A stretch of DNA of 64,000 nucleotides from positions 744,001-808,000 of the forward strand of contig NZ_WUAG01000002.1 of NCBI RefSeq assembly GCF_009828855.1, read 5' to 3'. Below are positions 20,224 to 27,746 of the stretch, in pieces. The translations under genes were made by a program, and so were the position numbers. Positions within the stretch are counted from its first letter, which is position 1. The number at the start of each line of letters is the position of its first letter. The DNA comes from Psychromonas sp. L1A2 (GTDB taxonomy: Bacteria; Pseudomonadota; Gammaproteobacteria; Enterobacterales; Psychromonadaceae). The notes below the pieces were generated by a model. That model did no database searches, was not told where the DNA came from, and saw only the letters and a program-made list of their open reading frames with translations.

Positions 20224-20425
20224 TTTGCACTTTCCTTAATGGGATTATGTTCTAAATAACGTAATTAAATCGAAGTATAAAGGATAGTGAATGATTAATA
20301 AAAATTACTTAACCTTATATTTTAACCAATTGATATATAAGCATATAATAATACTATTTAAATATTTATTATTATTTTAGTAGTAGATTTTATAATAAAT
20401 ATCTATTTATTAGACCTTATCCAAC

Positions 20426-20447
20426 ATAAGTGACCTAGATCACACAA
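20426..20447 (+). promoter_or_regulatory. CRP-like site upstream of adhE
   Basis: The 22-bp site has the core GTGACCTAGATCAC and A/T-rich flanks, near the CRP consensus TGTGA-N6-TCACA. Its centre (20436.5) would be about 84 bp upstream of the predicted adhE start. Confidence 0.65.
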
Positions 20448-20473
20448 AAAACAACACAAAGCATCACGTTAAA

Positions 20474-20514
20474 GTGATCTTGATCAATATGACAATCTCA
20501 TATCTTCCTATAAT
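20474..20514 (+). promoter_or_regulatory. FNR-type class II promoter of adhE
   Basis: GTGATCTTGATCAA (20474-20487) matches TTGAT-N4-ATCAA with one mismatch. A perfect -10, TATAAT, lies at 20509-20514. A start near 20521 puts the site centre about 40.5 bp upstream, the same geometry as at pflB, suggesting joint anaerobic control of both genes. Confidence 0.75.
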
Positions 20515-20609
20515 CAAGTTGAAAGTTATTTACTAAGTCTGTTTTTAAATACACCGTTTTAATAAAGCACTTTTAAAATTTTTAAATTTATTAAACTTTG
20601 GAGAAATAT

Positions 20610-23285
20610 ATGACAGTAACTAATGTCGCAGAACTAAATGCAATGGTGGCTCGCGTAAAAGCAGCACAAAAAGAATTTGCAAACTACTCACAAGAGCAAG
20701 TTGACAAAATATTCCGCGCCGCATCTTTAGCAGCCTCTACAGCACGTATTGAACTTGCTAAAATGGCAGCCACTGAATCTGGTATGGGTATTATGGAAGA
20801 CAAAGTAATTAAAAATCACTTTGCTTCTGAATTTATTTACAACAAATACAAAGACGAACTGACGTGTGGTGTCATTGAACGCAATGAAGAAGGCGGTACT
20901 ATTACTATCGCTGAGCCACTAGGGATTGTTTGTGCCATCGTTCCAACAACTAACCCGACATCAACAGCTATTTTCAAAGCGCTAATTTGTCTTAAAACAC
21001 GTAACGGTTGTATCTTCTCTCCGCATCCACGCGCTAAAAATGCAACTAACTTTGCTGCTAAAATTGTATTAGAAGCAGCAGTTAAAGCAGGTGCTCCAGA
21101 GAACATTATTGGTTGGATTGATGAGCCTTCAGTTGAGCTTTCAAACAAACTAATGAAACATGACGATGTTAACATGATCCTTGCAACAGGTGGTCCTGGC
21201 ATGGTTAAAGCGGCTTACTCTTCAGGTAAACCTGCTATCGGTGTTGGCGCGGGTAATACCCCAGTTGTTATCGATGAAACAGCAGATATCAAACGTGCGG
21301 TTTCTTCAATCTTAATGTCTAAAACATTCGATAACGGTGTTATTTGTGCTTCTGAGCAAGCAGCGATTGTTGTTGAATCAATTTACGACGAAGTAAAAGC
21401 ACGCTTTGCAAAATACGGCGCTAAAGTACTAAACAAAGCAGATGCAGATAAAGTGCGTAAAGTGATGATTATCGATGGTGCGCTTAACGCAAAAATCGTT
21501 GGCCAACCAGCATACAAAATTGCTGCACTAGCAGGTGTTAAAGTACCAACTTCTACTAAAATTCTTATCGGTGAAGGCTTAGAGGCATCTTGGGATGACG
21601 AGTTTGCACATGAGAAACTATCTCCAACATTAGGTTTATTCAAAGCCAAAAACTTTGAAGATGCAGTACGTCAAGCAGGTATCGTTTTAGACATAGGTGG
21701 TGTGGGTCATACGTCAGTACTTTACACTGACCAAGACGCGAACGCTGATCGTATCGCTTACTTTGGCGACAAAATGAAGACTGCACGTATTCTTATTAAT
21801 ACACCAGCGTCTCATGGCGGTATCGGTGACCTTTACAACTTTGAACTTGCACCTTCATTAACACTAGGTTGTGGTTCATGGGGTGGTAATGCCATTTCTG
21901 AAAACGTAGGTCCTAAACACCTTATCAATAAAAAGATAATTGCTAAGAGAGCTGAAAATATGTTGTGGCATAAACTACCAAAATCAATCTACTTCCGTCG
22001 CGGCTGTTTACCTGTTGCAATGACAGATCTTGAAGGTAAAAAACGTGCATTAATCGTGACTGACCGCTTCTTATTCAACAACGGTTACATCGATGATTTA
22101 CGCAGTATCTTAAAAGAAAAAGGCATGGAAGTTGAAGTATTCCATGAAGTAGAAGCCGATCCTACGTTAGCAGTCGTAAAAGCAGGCGCAGCAGCTTGTT
22201 TAAGCTACCAACCAGACGTTATCTTAGCAGTTGGTGGTGGTTCACCAATGGACGCGGCAAAAATCATGTGGGTAATGTATGAACACCCAGAAACAGATTT
22301 TGAAGACTTATCAATGCGTTTTATGGATATTCGTAAACGTATCTACAAATTCCCTAAAATGGGTTCTAAAGCTGAATTAGTATGTATCACAACGACTTCT
22401 GGTACTGGTTCTGAAGTAACACCATTTGCCGTGGTAACTGATGAAAAAACAGGTCAAAAATATCCATTAGCAGATTACGAACTAACACCAAACATGGCGG
22501 TTATCGATGCTAACTTAGTCATGGACATGCCAAAAACTTTATGTGCATTTGGTGGCTACGATGCGGTAACGCATGCAATGGAAGCTTACGTTTCTGTATT
22601 AGCGAATGAATACTCTGACGGCCATGCGTTACAAGCACTTAAAATGTTAAAAGAGTACTTACCAAGCTCTTACCAAAACGGCAAAAAAGACCCAATTGCA
22701 CGTGAGAAAGTACATAACGCAGCCACTATCGCTGGTATGTCATTTGCCAATGCATTCTTAGGTGTTTGTCACTCAATGGCACACAAACTAGGTGCTGAAT
22801 TCCACATTCCACATGGTTTGGCTAATGCGTTATTAATTTCGAATACGATTCGTTACAACGCAACAAATAACCCAACTAAACAAACTGCATTCTCACAGTA
22901 CGATCGCCCTAAAGCACGTGCTCGTTATGCAGAAGTAGCAGCACACTTAGGCTTTATTACAGGTAACACTGAAGATAAACTAAACGCCCTACTAAACTGG
23001 TTAGAAGAGTTAAAAGTAGCATTGGATATTCCATTATCAATCCAAGCAGCTGGCGTTAACGAAGCTGAATTCATGGCGAAATTGGATTCACTAGCAGAAG
23101 ACGCATTTGATGACCAATGTACAGGTGCAAACCCACGTTACCCATTAATCGCAGAGCTTAAAGAAGTATTAATCGCTTCTTACTACGGTACTGCTTACGC
23201 TGACGTAATGGATGCACCAGAAGTAGAAGTTGCAGTAAAAGAAGAGAAAAAAGTAATTAAGAAAGTTAAAGAATTAGTTAAATAA
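20610..23285 (+). CDS. adhE: Bifunctional acetaldehyde-CoA/alcohol dehydrogenase
   Basis: An 891-residue fusion enzyme reducing acetyl-CoA through acetaldehyde to ethanol and regenerating two NAD+. The N-terminal aldehyde dehydrogenase half has the catalytic cysteine in DNGVICASEQ (near residue 246). The C-terminal iron alcohol dehydrogenase half has GGGSPMDAAK, GGYDAVTHAMEAY and HSMAHKLGAEFHIPHG with iron-binding histidines. A longer frame starts at a TTG at 20598, but that TTG is part of the TTGGAG ribosome binding site. The ATG at 20610 follows at seven-base spacing and gives exactly the E. coli AdhE length (891). The tail is Lys/Glu-rich. Confidence 0.97.
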   Translation: MTVTNVAELNAMVARVKAAQKEFANYSQEQVDKIFRAASLAASTARIELAKMAATESGMGIMEDKVIKNHFASEFIYNKYKDELTCGVIERNEEGGTITIAEPLGIVCAIVPTTNPTSTAIFKALICLKTRNGCIFSPHPRAKNATNFAAKIVLEAAVKAGAPENIIGWIDEPSVELSNKLMKHDDVNMILATGGPGMVKAAYSSGKPAIGVGAGNTPVVIDETADIKRAVSSILMSKTFDNGVICASEQAAIVVESIYDEVKARFAKYGAKVLNKADADKVRKVMIIDGALNAKIVGQPAYKIAALAGVKVPTSTKILIGEGLEASWDDEFAHEKLSPTLGLFKAKNFEDAVRQAGIVLDIGGVGHTSVLYTDQDANADRIAYFGDKMKTARILINTPASHGGIGDLYNFELAPSLTLGCGSWGGNAISENVGPKHLINKKIIAKRAENMLWHKLPKSIYFRRGCLPVAMTDLEGKKRALIVTDRFLFNNGYIDDLRSILKEKGMEVEVFHEVEADPTLAVVKAGAAACLSYQPDVILAVGGGSPMDAAKIMWVMYEHPETDFEDLSMRFMDIRKRIYKFPKMGSKAELVCITTTSGTGSEVTPFAVVTDEKTGQKYPLADYELTPNMAVIDANLVMDMPKTLCAFGGYDAVTHAMEAYVSVLANEYSDGHALQALKMLKEYLPSSYQNGKKDPIAREKVHNAATIAGMSFANAFLGVCHSMAHKLGAEFHIPHGLANALLISNTIRYNATNNPTKQTAFSQYDRPKARARYAEVAAHLGFITGNTEDKLNALLNWLEELKVALDIPLSIQAAGVNEAEFMAKLDSLAEDAFDDQCTGANPRYPLIAELKEVLIASYYGTAYADVMDAPEVEVAVKEEKKVIKKVKELVK

Positions 23286-23308
23286 TTATCTCTAAAAAAA
23301 TGATTATC

Positions 23309-23333
23309 AAGCCTGCTTTATGCAGGCTTTTTT
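23309..23333 (+). terminator. Terminator of adhE
   Basis: Stem AAGCCTGC / GCAGGCTT with a 5-nt loop (TTTAT), followed by TTTT. Confidence 0.9.
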
Positions 23334-23439
23334 GTACCTGAGATTCCAAGTCAACGAATTAACCTCTGAAACTAAAGCAGAGACAATAAAGCAATGGCAA
23401 GAATCATGATAAAAATAAAGTTGCAGTTAAAGATAAGTT

Positions 23440-23600
23440 ATACCAATGGAATTAAATAAGTGATCAGAGATTGCGCAGGAAAAATTAACACTAATAAGGC
23501 GTGAGTTGTAGGAGATAGTTGTTCTCACTTCAAAACTCACAACGCAGTTAGGGGGGATTTTAACCAGCAAGAATAATCACCTTATTAATTCTTTTGGTAT
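23440..23600. mobile_element. MITE-like repeat, family A copy 1 (161 bp)
   Basis: It starts ATACCAATGGAATTAAATAA and its other end reads, on the opposite strand, ATACCAAAAGAATTAATAAG, giving roughly 20-bp inverted termini. The flanks suggest a TTA (or TA) target duplication: TTA precedes and follows the TACCAA...TTGGTA core. The copy at 24903-25063 has the same length and differs at only a few positions. There is no coding capacity. The right end supplies the stop codon of the neighbouring minus-strand gene. Confidence 0.85.
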
Positions 23601-23845
23601 TAATTTTTAACGGCGAGCTTTGATGTCAAAAAATAGATAACGGCACTTTGTACAAACAAAGAGAAAGTCATTGAGAACGAATACCAATTATTATAAAAAC
23701 TGTCAGTGTTATTGCCCAATAAGCCTGTTGCCTCAAGAAGTTGAAGCGGCCAAACACAATATAAATTTGATAACTCACTATCCAACATAATCAATATAAA
23801 CAAAGTGGCCACTGAAAAAACAAATGAAATAGTAAATAACTTCAC
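23600..23845 (-). CDS. Small two-segment membrane protein, unknown
   Basis: An 81-residue frame starting at GTG 23845, with GAGG eight bases upstream. The open frame extends further (to 23935), but without a ribosome binding site. Two hydrophobic segments (LFTISFVFSVATLFILIML and SFSMTFSLFVQSAVIYFL) flank a polar middle with NNTDSFYNNWYS. The TAA stop straddles the end of the family A repeat, so the repeat may have inserted into the 3' end of a longer gene and truncated it. I do not recognise the family. Confidence 0.5.
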   Translation of the reverse strand: MKLFTISFVFSVATLFILIMLDSELSNLYCVWPLQLLEATGLLGNNTDSFYNNWYSFSMTFSLFVQSAVIYFLTSKLAVKN

Positions 23846-23936
23846 AGGTAATACCTCATATATCTTCAAATAAATAACCCCTTGTTCAGAGGTAAAACAA
23901 TGATTCAAAGTAAGCAACGAAAGGTTAAAAAACAAC

Positions 23937-24116
23937 TACTTTTCATTTAATTTCGTTGTTGTGCAACACGACTCACTAAACCAGTAGGAATACTGCCAAT
24001 ATTAGCAGAGAGCATTGTCGCCGATAGGGCGAAGCCACAGTCAAGAAATCCCCAACTGACTCAACGAACGAAGACGATAAAAAATCAAACTTTTTGCTTT
24101 TTGTATAAATATCTGC
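23937..24116. other. Gene relic shared with 25797-25852
   Basis: On the minus strand, about 55 bp (24019-24074) aligns with 25852-25797. Translated, the two read SSFVESVGDFLTVASPYR and SSLIQSVVPLLAVVSPCR, so they are clearly related. Neither has an intact frame around it. The region therefore holds a small decayed copy of a dispersed sequence of unknown origin. Confidence 0.45.
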
Positions 24117-24148
24117 TTGACTCTGTACCTAGGTACAGAGTGTAGGAT
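24117..24148 (+). promoter_or_regulatory. MerR-type promoter/operator of the regulator-metallothionein operon
   Basis: A -35 TTGACT (24117-24122) and a -10 TAGGAT (24143-24148) are separated by 20 bp, the overlong spacing used by MerR-family activators. The spacer lies within a perfect 22-bp palindrome (24120-24141, half-site ACTCTGTACCT), matching the style of ZntR/CadR/PbrR operators. The start codon of the regulator is only 11 bp beyond the -10, so the mRNA would have a very short leader. Confidence 0.85.
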
Positions 24149-24159
24149 AGGAGCTATCG

Positions 24160-24615
24160 ATGAATGAGAAGAAACCCATAACCATTGGCGTGCTGGCTAA
24201 AGCAGCAAATGTTGGCGTAGAAACAATTCGTTTTTATCAAAGAAAAGCCATTATTGAACAACCACCAAAAACGAATGGATTTCGTCATTATTCTAATGAA
24301 GATATTCGTATTGTTCGCTTGGTGAAGAAGCTTCAAGGTGTTGGCTTCTCCTTAGATGAAATTAAGGATTTTCTCATTTTCGATCATTGTTGTAGTCAAT
24401 CACGATCAGTCGTTAAGCATAAATCGTTAACAAAAATTGAAGAAATTAAAACACAGATTTCTGATTTACAAGCAACGGTAGAAGCATTAGAAATGTTTTC
24501 ACATTCGTGTGGTTCAAGTAAGAGCATAGAGACTGGTTGTCATTTATTAGATTGTTTTGAAAATCATTGGCAGTGCTGTAGTACTGACAACGACCCTAAC
24601 CTAACTGGAGAGTAA
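24160..24615 (+). CDS. MerR-family heavy-metal-responsive regulator (CadR/ZntR/MerR subgroup)
   Basis: A 151-residue transcription regulator. The N-terminal winged helix-turn-helix reads TIGVLAKAANVGVETIRFYQ and FRHYSNEDI, followed by a dimerisation coiled coil (about 85-113). Metal-site cysteines are C77-C78, C117 and C127, placed much like C79/C114/C115/C124 of ZntR and C82/C117/C126 of MerR. Extra cysteines occur at C132 and C139-C140. The gene sits directly under its own MerR-type promoter, so it is probably autoregulated, and is followed after two bases by the metallothionein-like gene. The exact metal (Cd, Zn, Pb, Hg or Cu) cannot be settled from sequence. Confidence 0.88.
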   Translation: MNEKKPITIGVLAKAANVGVETIRFYQRKAIIEQPPKTNGFRHYSNEDIRIVRLVKKLQGVGFSLDEIKDFLIFDHCCSQSRSVVKHKSLTKIEEIKTQISDLQATVEALEMFSHSCGSSKSIETGCHLLDCFENHWQCCSTDNDPNLTGE

Positions 24616-24617
24616 GC

Positions 24618-24743
24618 ATGAGTGAAGTATGTAAATGTTGTGAAGATAAAAAAACACCGAACTGTTGTTGCAATACAGACAACTGTAAGTGTGCAGAAAG
24701 TTGTGCTTGTGGTGATTGCTGTAGCAATTCGGATTGCTGCTAA
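24618..24743 (+). CDS. Cysteine-rich metallothionein-like protein (41 residues)
   Basis: A 41-residue frame with 14 cysteines (34%), no histidine and no aromatic residue. They fall in clusters CKCC (5-8), CCC (16-18), CKCAESCAC (23-31), CC (34-35) and CC (40-41), with Lys, Asp, Asn and Ser between them. This is the composition of a metallothionein, which would bind several d10 metal ions through thiolates in the cytosol. GGAGAG at the end of the regulator gene serves as ribosome binding site, and the ATG is two bases past that gene's stop, so translation is coupled. It differs in length and pattern from the histidine-containing zinc-finger-like SmtA/PseMT bacterial families I know. Confidence 0.82.
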   Translation: MSEVCKCCEDKKTPNCCCNTDNCKCAESCACGDCCSNSDCC

Positions 24744-24768
24744 ACCCTTTTGAATCTGATGCTATAAA

Positions 24769-24820
24769 CTGCCTATCAATTATTAAGCACTTTAAATTGA
24801 GCCAAGATAGGCAGCTTTTT
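24769..24820 (+). terminator. Terminator of the metallothionein operon
   Basis: Inverted repeat CTGCCTATC (24769-24777) / GATAGGCAG (24806-24814) followed by CTTTTT. The loop is about 28 nt, longer than usual. Confidence 0.7.
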
Positions 24821-24877
24821 AACCAAAAATATCCAGTACGCTTTATAAAGTACAAAAATCAGTACAAGACTTATCAA
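24776..24877 (-). CDS. Possible 33-residue membrane peptide
   Basis: A TTG-initiated frame with a strong AAGGGGAG ribosome binding site about six bases upstream. It reads as one hydrophobic helix (ISLVLIFVLYKAYWIFLV) and a basic/polar tail. It overlaps the terminator of the convergent metallothionein operon and lies next to a family A repeat. No homolog is known to me. It may be a genuine small protein or the remnant of a gene interrupted by the repeat. Confidence 0.3.
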   Translation of the reverse strand: MISLVLIFVLYKAYWIFLVKKLPILAQFKVLNN

Positions 24878-24902
24878 AGTGACTCCCCTTAATTTTTTGC
24901 TT

Positions 24903-25063
24903 ATACCAATGGAATTAAATAAGTGATCAGAGATTGCGCAGGAAAAATTAACACTAATAAGGCGTGAGTTGTAGGGGGTAGTTGTTCTCACTTCAAAATT
25001 CACAACGCAGTTAGGGGTGATTTTAACCAGCAAGAATGATCATCTTATTAATTCTTTTGGTAT
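24903..25063. mobile_element. MITE-like repeat, family A copy 2 (161 bp)
   Basis: Same length and orientation as the copy at 23440-23600, with the same termini and only a few substitutions (for example gggggtag for ggagatag and gatcat for aatcac). The element's flanks again read TTA on both sides. Two near-identical copies 1.46 kb apart bracket the metal-resistance operon. Confidence 0.87.
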
Positions 25064-25138
25064 TATCATCATTCATCGTAATAAATTTAAACCAATTTCA
25101 TTGCTAAGATGTACTACTTCTACCCACTGCTTTATTTT

Positions 25139-25327
25139 TTAGGCGTTCTTTGTAGCCTTAATTTGTATCATTCTTTTTGTAAGATCTTTTTGAAGAATAT
25201 TGACGTTATAAGGCGTCATTGTCTTCCACTTTTGGCACTCCTTTCTCGTTCTTCCACATCCTAAGCACCAGCCTTTGGTTGCTGAGAAATCACACTGGTC
25301 GATACAAGGACTTTTTCTTTTTTTCAT
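25139..25327 (-). CDS. DUF1289 family protein
   Basis: A 62-residue protein with the DUF1289 pattern: SPCIDQCDF at the N-terminus, then KGWCLGCGRTRKECQKW and a short helical tail. The four cysteines (C8, C12 in PCIDQC and C21, C24 in WCLGC) suggest a small metal-binding knuckle. Function is unknown; members are common in proteobacteria. The frame starts with ATG preceded by a GAAATG context and no strong ribosome binding site. Confidence 0.85.
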   Translation of the reverse strand: MKKRKSPCIDQCDFSATKGWCLGCGRTRKECQKWKTMTPYNVNILQKDLTKRMIQIKATKNA

Positions 25328-25420
25328 TTCAGGTATCTCGTTTTATTGATCTCATACTCAAAGCTTAGACAGGAATAGATTCTAACACTGTAAAGCGGTT
25401 AAATACTTCGGATAAACTTT

Positions 25421-25650
25421 ATACCGATTACATTAAATAAGTGATCTAAATTTTGCGCAGGAAAAATGACTTAGTTTAAGGCGTAAATTGAGGCCTTTCG
25501 AAGATTAACTTCGTTAATCGTCTGTCGGTGAATTAACTAAAACATGTTAATTCATTAATAGGTTGTGCCCTTTACGAAATTTACAACGAAGAAATAAGTT
25601 ATTTTAACAAATAAAATAGATCAGTTAATTAGTGTGATTGGGATTACTAT
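25421..25650. mobile_element. Divergent MITE-like repeat related to family A (about 230 bp)
   Basis: It starts ATACCGATTACATTAAATAA, then GTGATCT and GCGCAGGAAAAA as in family A, and ends in GTGATTGGGATTACTAT, an imperfect inverted terminus. The interior carries a GATTAACTTCGTTAATC hairpin and TTTACAACGAAGAAATAAG. It shares the left third and the TTACAACG region with the 161-bp copies but is about 70 bp longer, so it is a separate subfamily. Confidence 0.65.
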
Positions 25651-25676
25651 AAGTTTATTAAATTAAGCGGCAGTAT

Positions 25677-25925
25677 TCACTGACCAATCCAGTCATTATC
25701 TCCGAATGTCTTATAAAAGCGATTGATGATGTGGAGTAAAAAACGATTCGGTGACAATCTCTTTGCTGCCTTTTTCTGATAAAAGAAAGATGTTCCACCG
25801 ACAGGGCGAAACAACTGCCAATAAAGGCACCACAGATTGGATGAGCGAAGACCAGTTAACACAATACCTGCAAGCTAAAAACAGGACTCGCAGAGCTCCT
25901 CCGCTCATAACACTAAGCTGCACCT
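25677..25925 (-). pseudogene. Decayed reading frame, unknown origin
   Basis: Two overlapping minus-strand frames (one ending at 25711, one at 25677) look like one older sequence broken by a frameshift near 25800. One frame reads NWSSLIQSVVPLLAVVSP; the other continues VGGTSFFYQKKAAKRLSPN. The segment 25797-25852 is related to 24019-24074. I cannot name the parent gene, and it could also be a non-coding dispersed repeat. Confidence 0.35.
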
Positions 25926-26194
25926 AATTCGACATGCGCCCCTAAAAACAAACCTGATTCAAATAAGCTTATATTCATCCCCCTTTTTTGCCTATCAATT
26001 TGATTGGAAATATCCATGGGAAAAATAAGGTATTTCATAGACAAATTTACTATTTAAGCTTAAATTAACAACACACTAATAATAACCATTATCATTTAAA
26101 TCCATGTTATTACTTTGTTAACACTTATTGTTTGCACCGTAAGAGAAATAGTTAAACAACGATTTAAAACTAAAAAATTATACTAGGTGGTCAC

Positions 26195-27712
26195 ATGAAC
26201 AAAAAAACAATTCTTATGATTTTAGATGGCTGGGGTACTTCTCCAGACCCTAAAGTATCAGCACCAGACAATGCTAATATTCCCTTTCTAGATTCTTTAT
26301 ATCAAAACTACCCTAATGCTTCGCTACGAACTGATGGTGAACATGTCGGTTTACCATCAGGGCAAATGGGTAATAGTGAAGTTGGCCATATGAACCTAGG
26401 TGCTGGGCGTATTGTTTACCAAGACTTAGCAAAAATTAATATCGCAGTAGCAGAGAAAACGTTATCTAAAGAGCCGGTACTGGTTGATGCACTTCAATAT
26501 GCTAAAGATAACAATAAAGCGGTACATTTCTTAGGTTTATTAAGTGATGGAGGAGTTCATTCTCATTCTAGCCACTTAAAAGGCTTTATTGATGCAGCAC
26601 AAGAAGCTGGTATACAGCAATCATACGTACATGCTTTTACCGATGGACGTGATGTTGACCCAAAATCAGGCAAAGCCTCGATTGCAGATTTAGAAGCCTA
26701 CATTGAAAACACCAATACCCAAATTGCTTCTCTTACTGGCCGTTATTATGCAATGGATAGAGATAATCGTTGGGAACGCGTTCAGCTAGCTTATGATGCA
26801 CTCGTGAATGGTGTTGGTGTAAAAGCGACAGATGCCATCAGCGCAATTGAACAAAGTTATGCAGATGGCGTAACAGATGAATTTGTTAAGCCAATTATTT
26901 TAACTGATGATCAGGCACAACCACGCGCGACAATTAAAAAAGATGATGTTGTTATCTTCTTTAACTTCCGTACTGACCGAGGTCGTGAATTAACTGAAAT
27001 GTTAAATCAACAAGACTTCCCAGAGCAAAATACGACAAAGCTCGATTTATACTACGTGACAATCACTAACTACAGTGATGCCTTTGAAAATGTAAAAGTC
27101 ATTTACAACAAAGATAATATCAATGAAACGTTAGGCGAAGTGTTAGCTAAACACGGCAAAAAACAGATTCGTATTGCTGAAACAGAAAAATATCCACATG
27201 TGACGTTTTTCTTTTCAGGTGGTAGAGAGGAACCTTTTGAAGGAGAATCTCGCATCTTAAAAAATTCGCCTAAAGTAGCTACCTATGATTTACAACCTGA
27301 AATGAGTGCTTATGAACTGCGTGATGCGTTAATACCAGAACTGAACAAAGGTGAAGCAGACTTTGTTTGTCTTAACTTTGCTAACGGCGATATGGTAGGG
27401 CATACAGGTATGATGGACGCAGCAATTAAAGCCTGTGAAGCAGTAGACGAATGTGTCAAAGATGTTGTTACTGCAGCCCTTGCTAATGACTATACAACAT
27501 TGATTATCGCCGATCACGGTAACTGTGAAACCATGATCAACCCAGATGGTAGTCCAAACACCGCACACACGACCAATCCAGTACCGGTGATTTTAGTCGA
27601 TAAAGATCTTAAAAATATTGAAGATGGTGTGTTAGGCGATATGGCACCAACAATACTGAAATTAATGGGTATAGAACAACCTGCCGTAATGACAAGACAT
27701 TCATTAATTTAG
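26195..27712 (+). CDS. gpmI: 2,3-bisphosphoglycerate-independent phosphoglycerate mutase
   Basis: A 505-residue manganese-dependent enzyme interconverting 3- and 2-phosphoglycerate in glycolysis. The alkaline-phosphatase-fold metal site has D11 (LDGWG), catalytic S61 in QMGNSEVGHMN, and the C-terminal DHGNCE and AHTTNPVP motifs. AGGTGG lies 7 bases before the ATG. The N-terminal wording (TSPDPKVSAPDNANIPFLDS) resembles, from memory, Flavobacteriia enzymes more than the E. coli GpmM type, and the gene sits beside an accessory pocket, so acquisition by transfer is possible. Function is secure; origin is inference. Confidence 0.93.
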   Translation: MNKKTILMILDGWGTSPDPKVSAPDNANIPFLDSLYQNYPNASLRTDGEHVGLPSGQMGNSEVGHMNLGAGRIVYQDLAKINIAVAEKTLSKEPVLVDALQYAKDNNKAVHFLGLLSDGGVHSHSSHLKGFIDAAQEAGIQQSYVHAFTDGRDVDPKSGKASIADLEAYIENTNTQIASLTGRYYAMDRDNRWERVQLAYDALVNGVGVKATDAISAIEQSYADGVTDEFVKPIILTDDQAQPRATIKKDDVVIFFNFRTDRGRELTEMLNQQDFPEQNTTKLDLYYVTITNYSDAFENVKVIYNKDNINETLGEVLAKHGKKQIRIAETEKYPHVTFFFSGGREEPFEGESRILKNSPKVATYDLQPEMSAYELRDALIPELNKGEADFVCLNFANGDMVGHTGMMDAAIKACEAVDECVKDVVTAALANDYTTLIIADHGNCETMINPDGSPNTAHTTNPVPVILVDKDLKNIEDGVLGDMAPTILKLMGIEQPAVMTRHSLI

Positions 27713-27746
27713 TTTATGCAATATAGTGTATAAAGCCTCTACTTTA

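Larger units (their letters stand above)
20224..20609. promoter_or_regulatory. Permease/adhE divergent regulatory region
   Basis: 386 bp between divergent genes carrying the CRP-type and FNR-type sites and the -10 element of adhE listed below. The 20270-20400 part is very AT-rich with no other element I can support. Confidence 0.6.
25328..26194. other. Non-coding accessory stretch with repeat, relic and gpmI upstream region
   Basis: 867 bp without an intact gene. It holds a divergent family A repeat (25421-25650), a decayed reading frame on the minus strand (about 25677-25925) and the gpmI promoter region. A Fur-box-like TAATAACCATTATCA lies at 26080-26094, matching TGATAAT-N-ATTATCA at 12 of 14 positions; this is weak evidence taken alone. 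Confidence 0.5.

Noticed and set aside
20598-20609. TTG start for adhE giving 895 residues
   Set aside because: The TTG belongs to the TTGGAG ribosome binding site, and the ATG at 20610 gives the normal 891-residue length.
24601-24855. 84-codon minus-strand frame over the metallothionein gene
   Set aside because: Its Tyr/His/Asn/Cys-rich composition is the reverse of the cysteine gene, and it has no ribosome binding site.
24776-25033. 85-codon minus-strand frame starting inside the second family A repeat
   Set aside because: The first half is repeat sequence. Only the last 33 codons have a proper ribosome binding site, so I listed that shorter version with low confidence.
25139-25327. DUF1289 gene as a second metallothionein
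   Set aside because: It has only four cysteines in a fixed knuckle pattern, typical of DUF1289.
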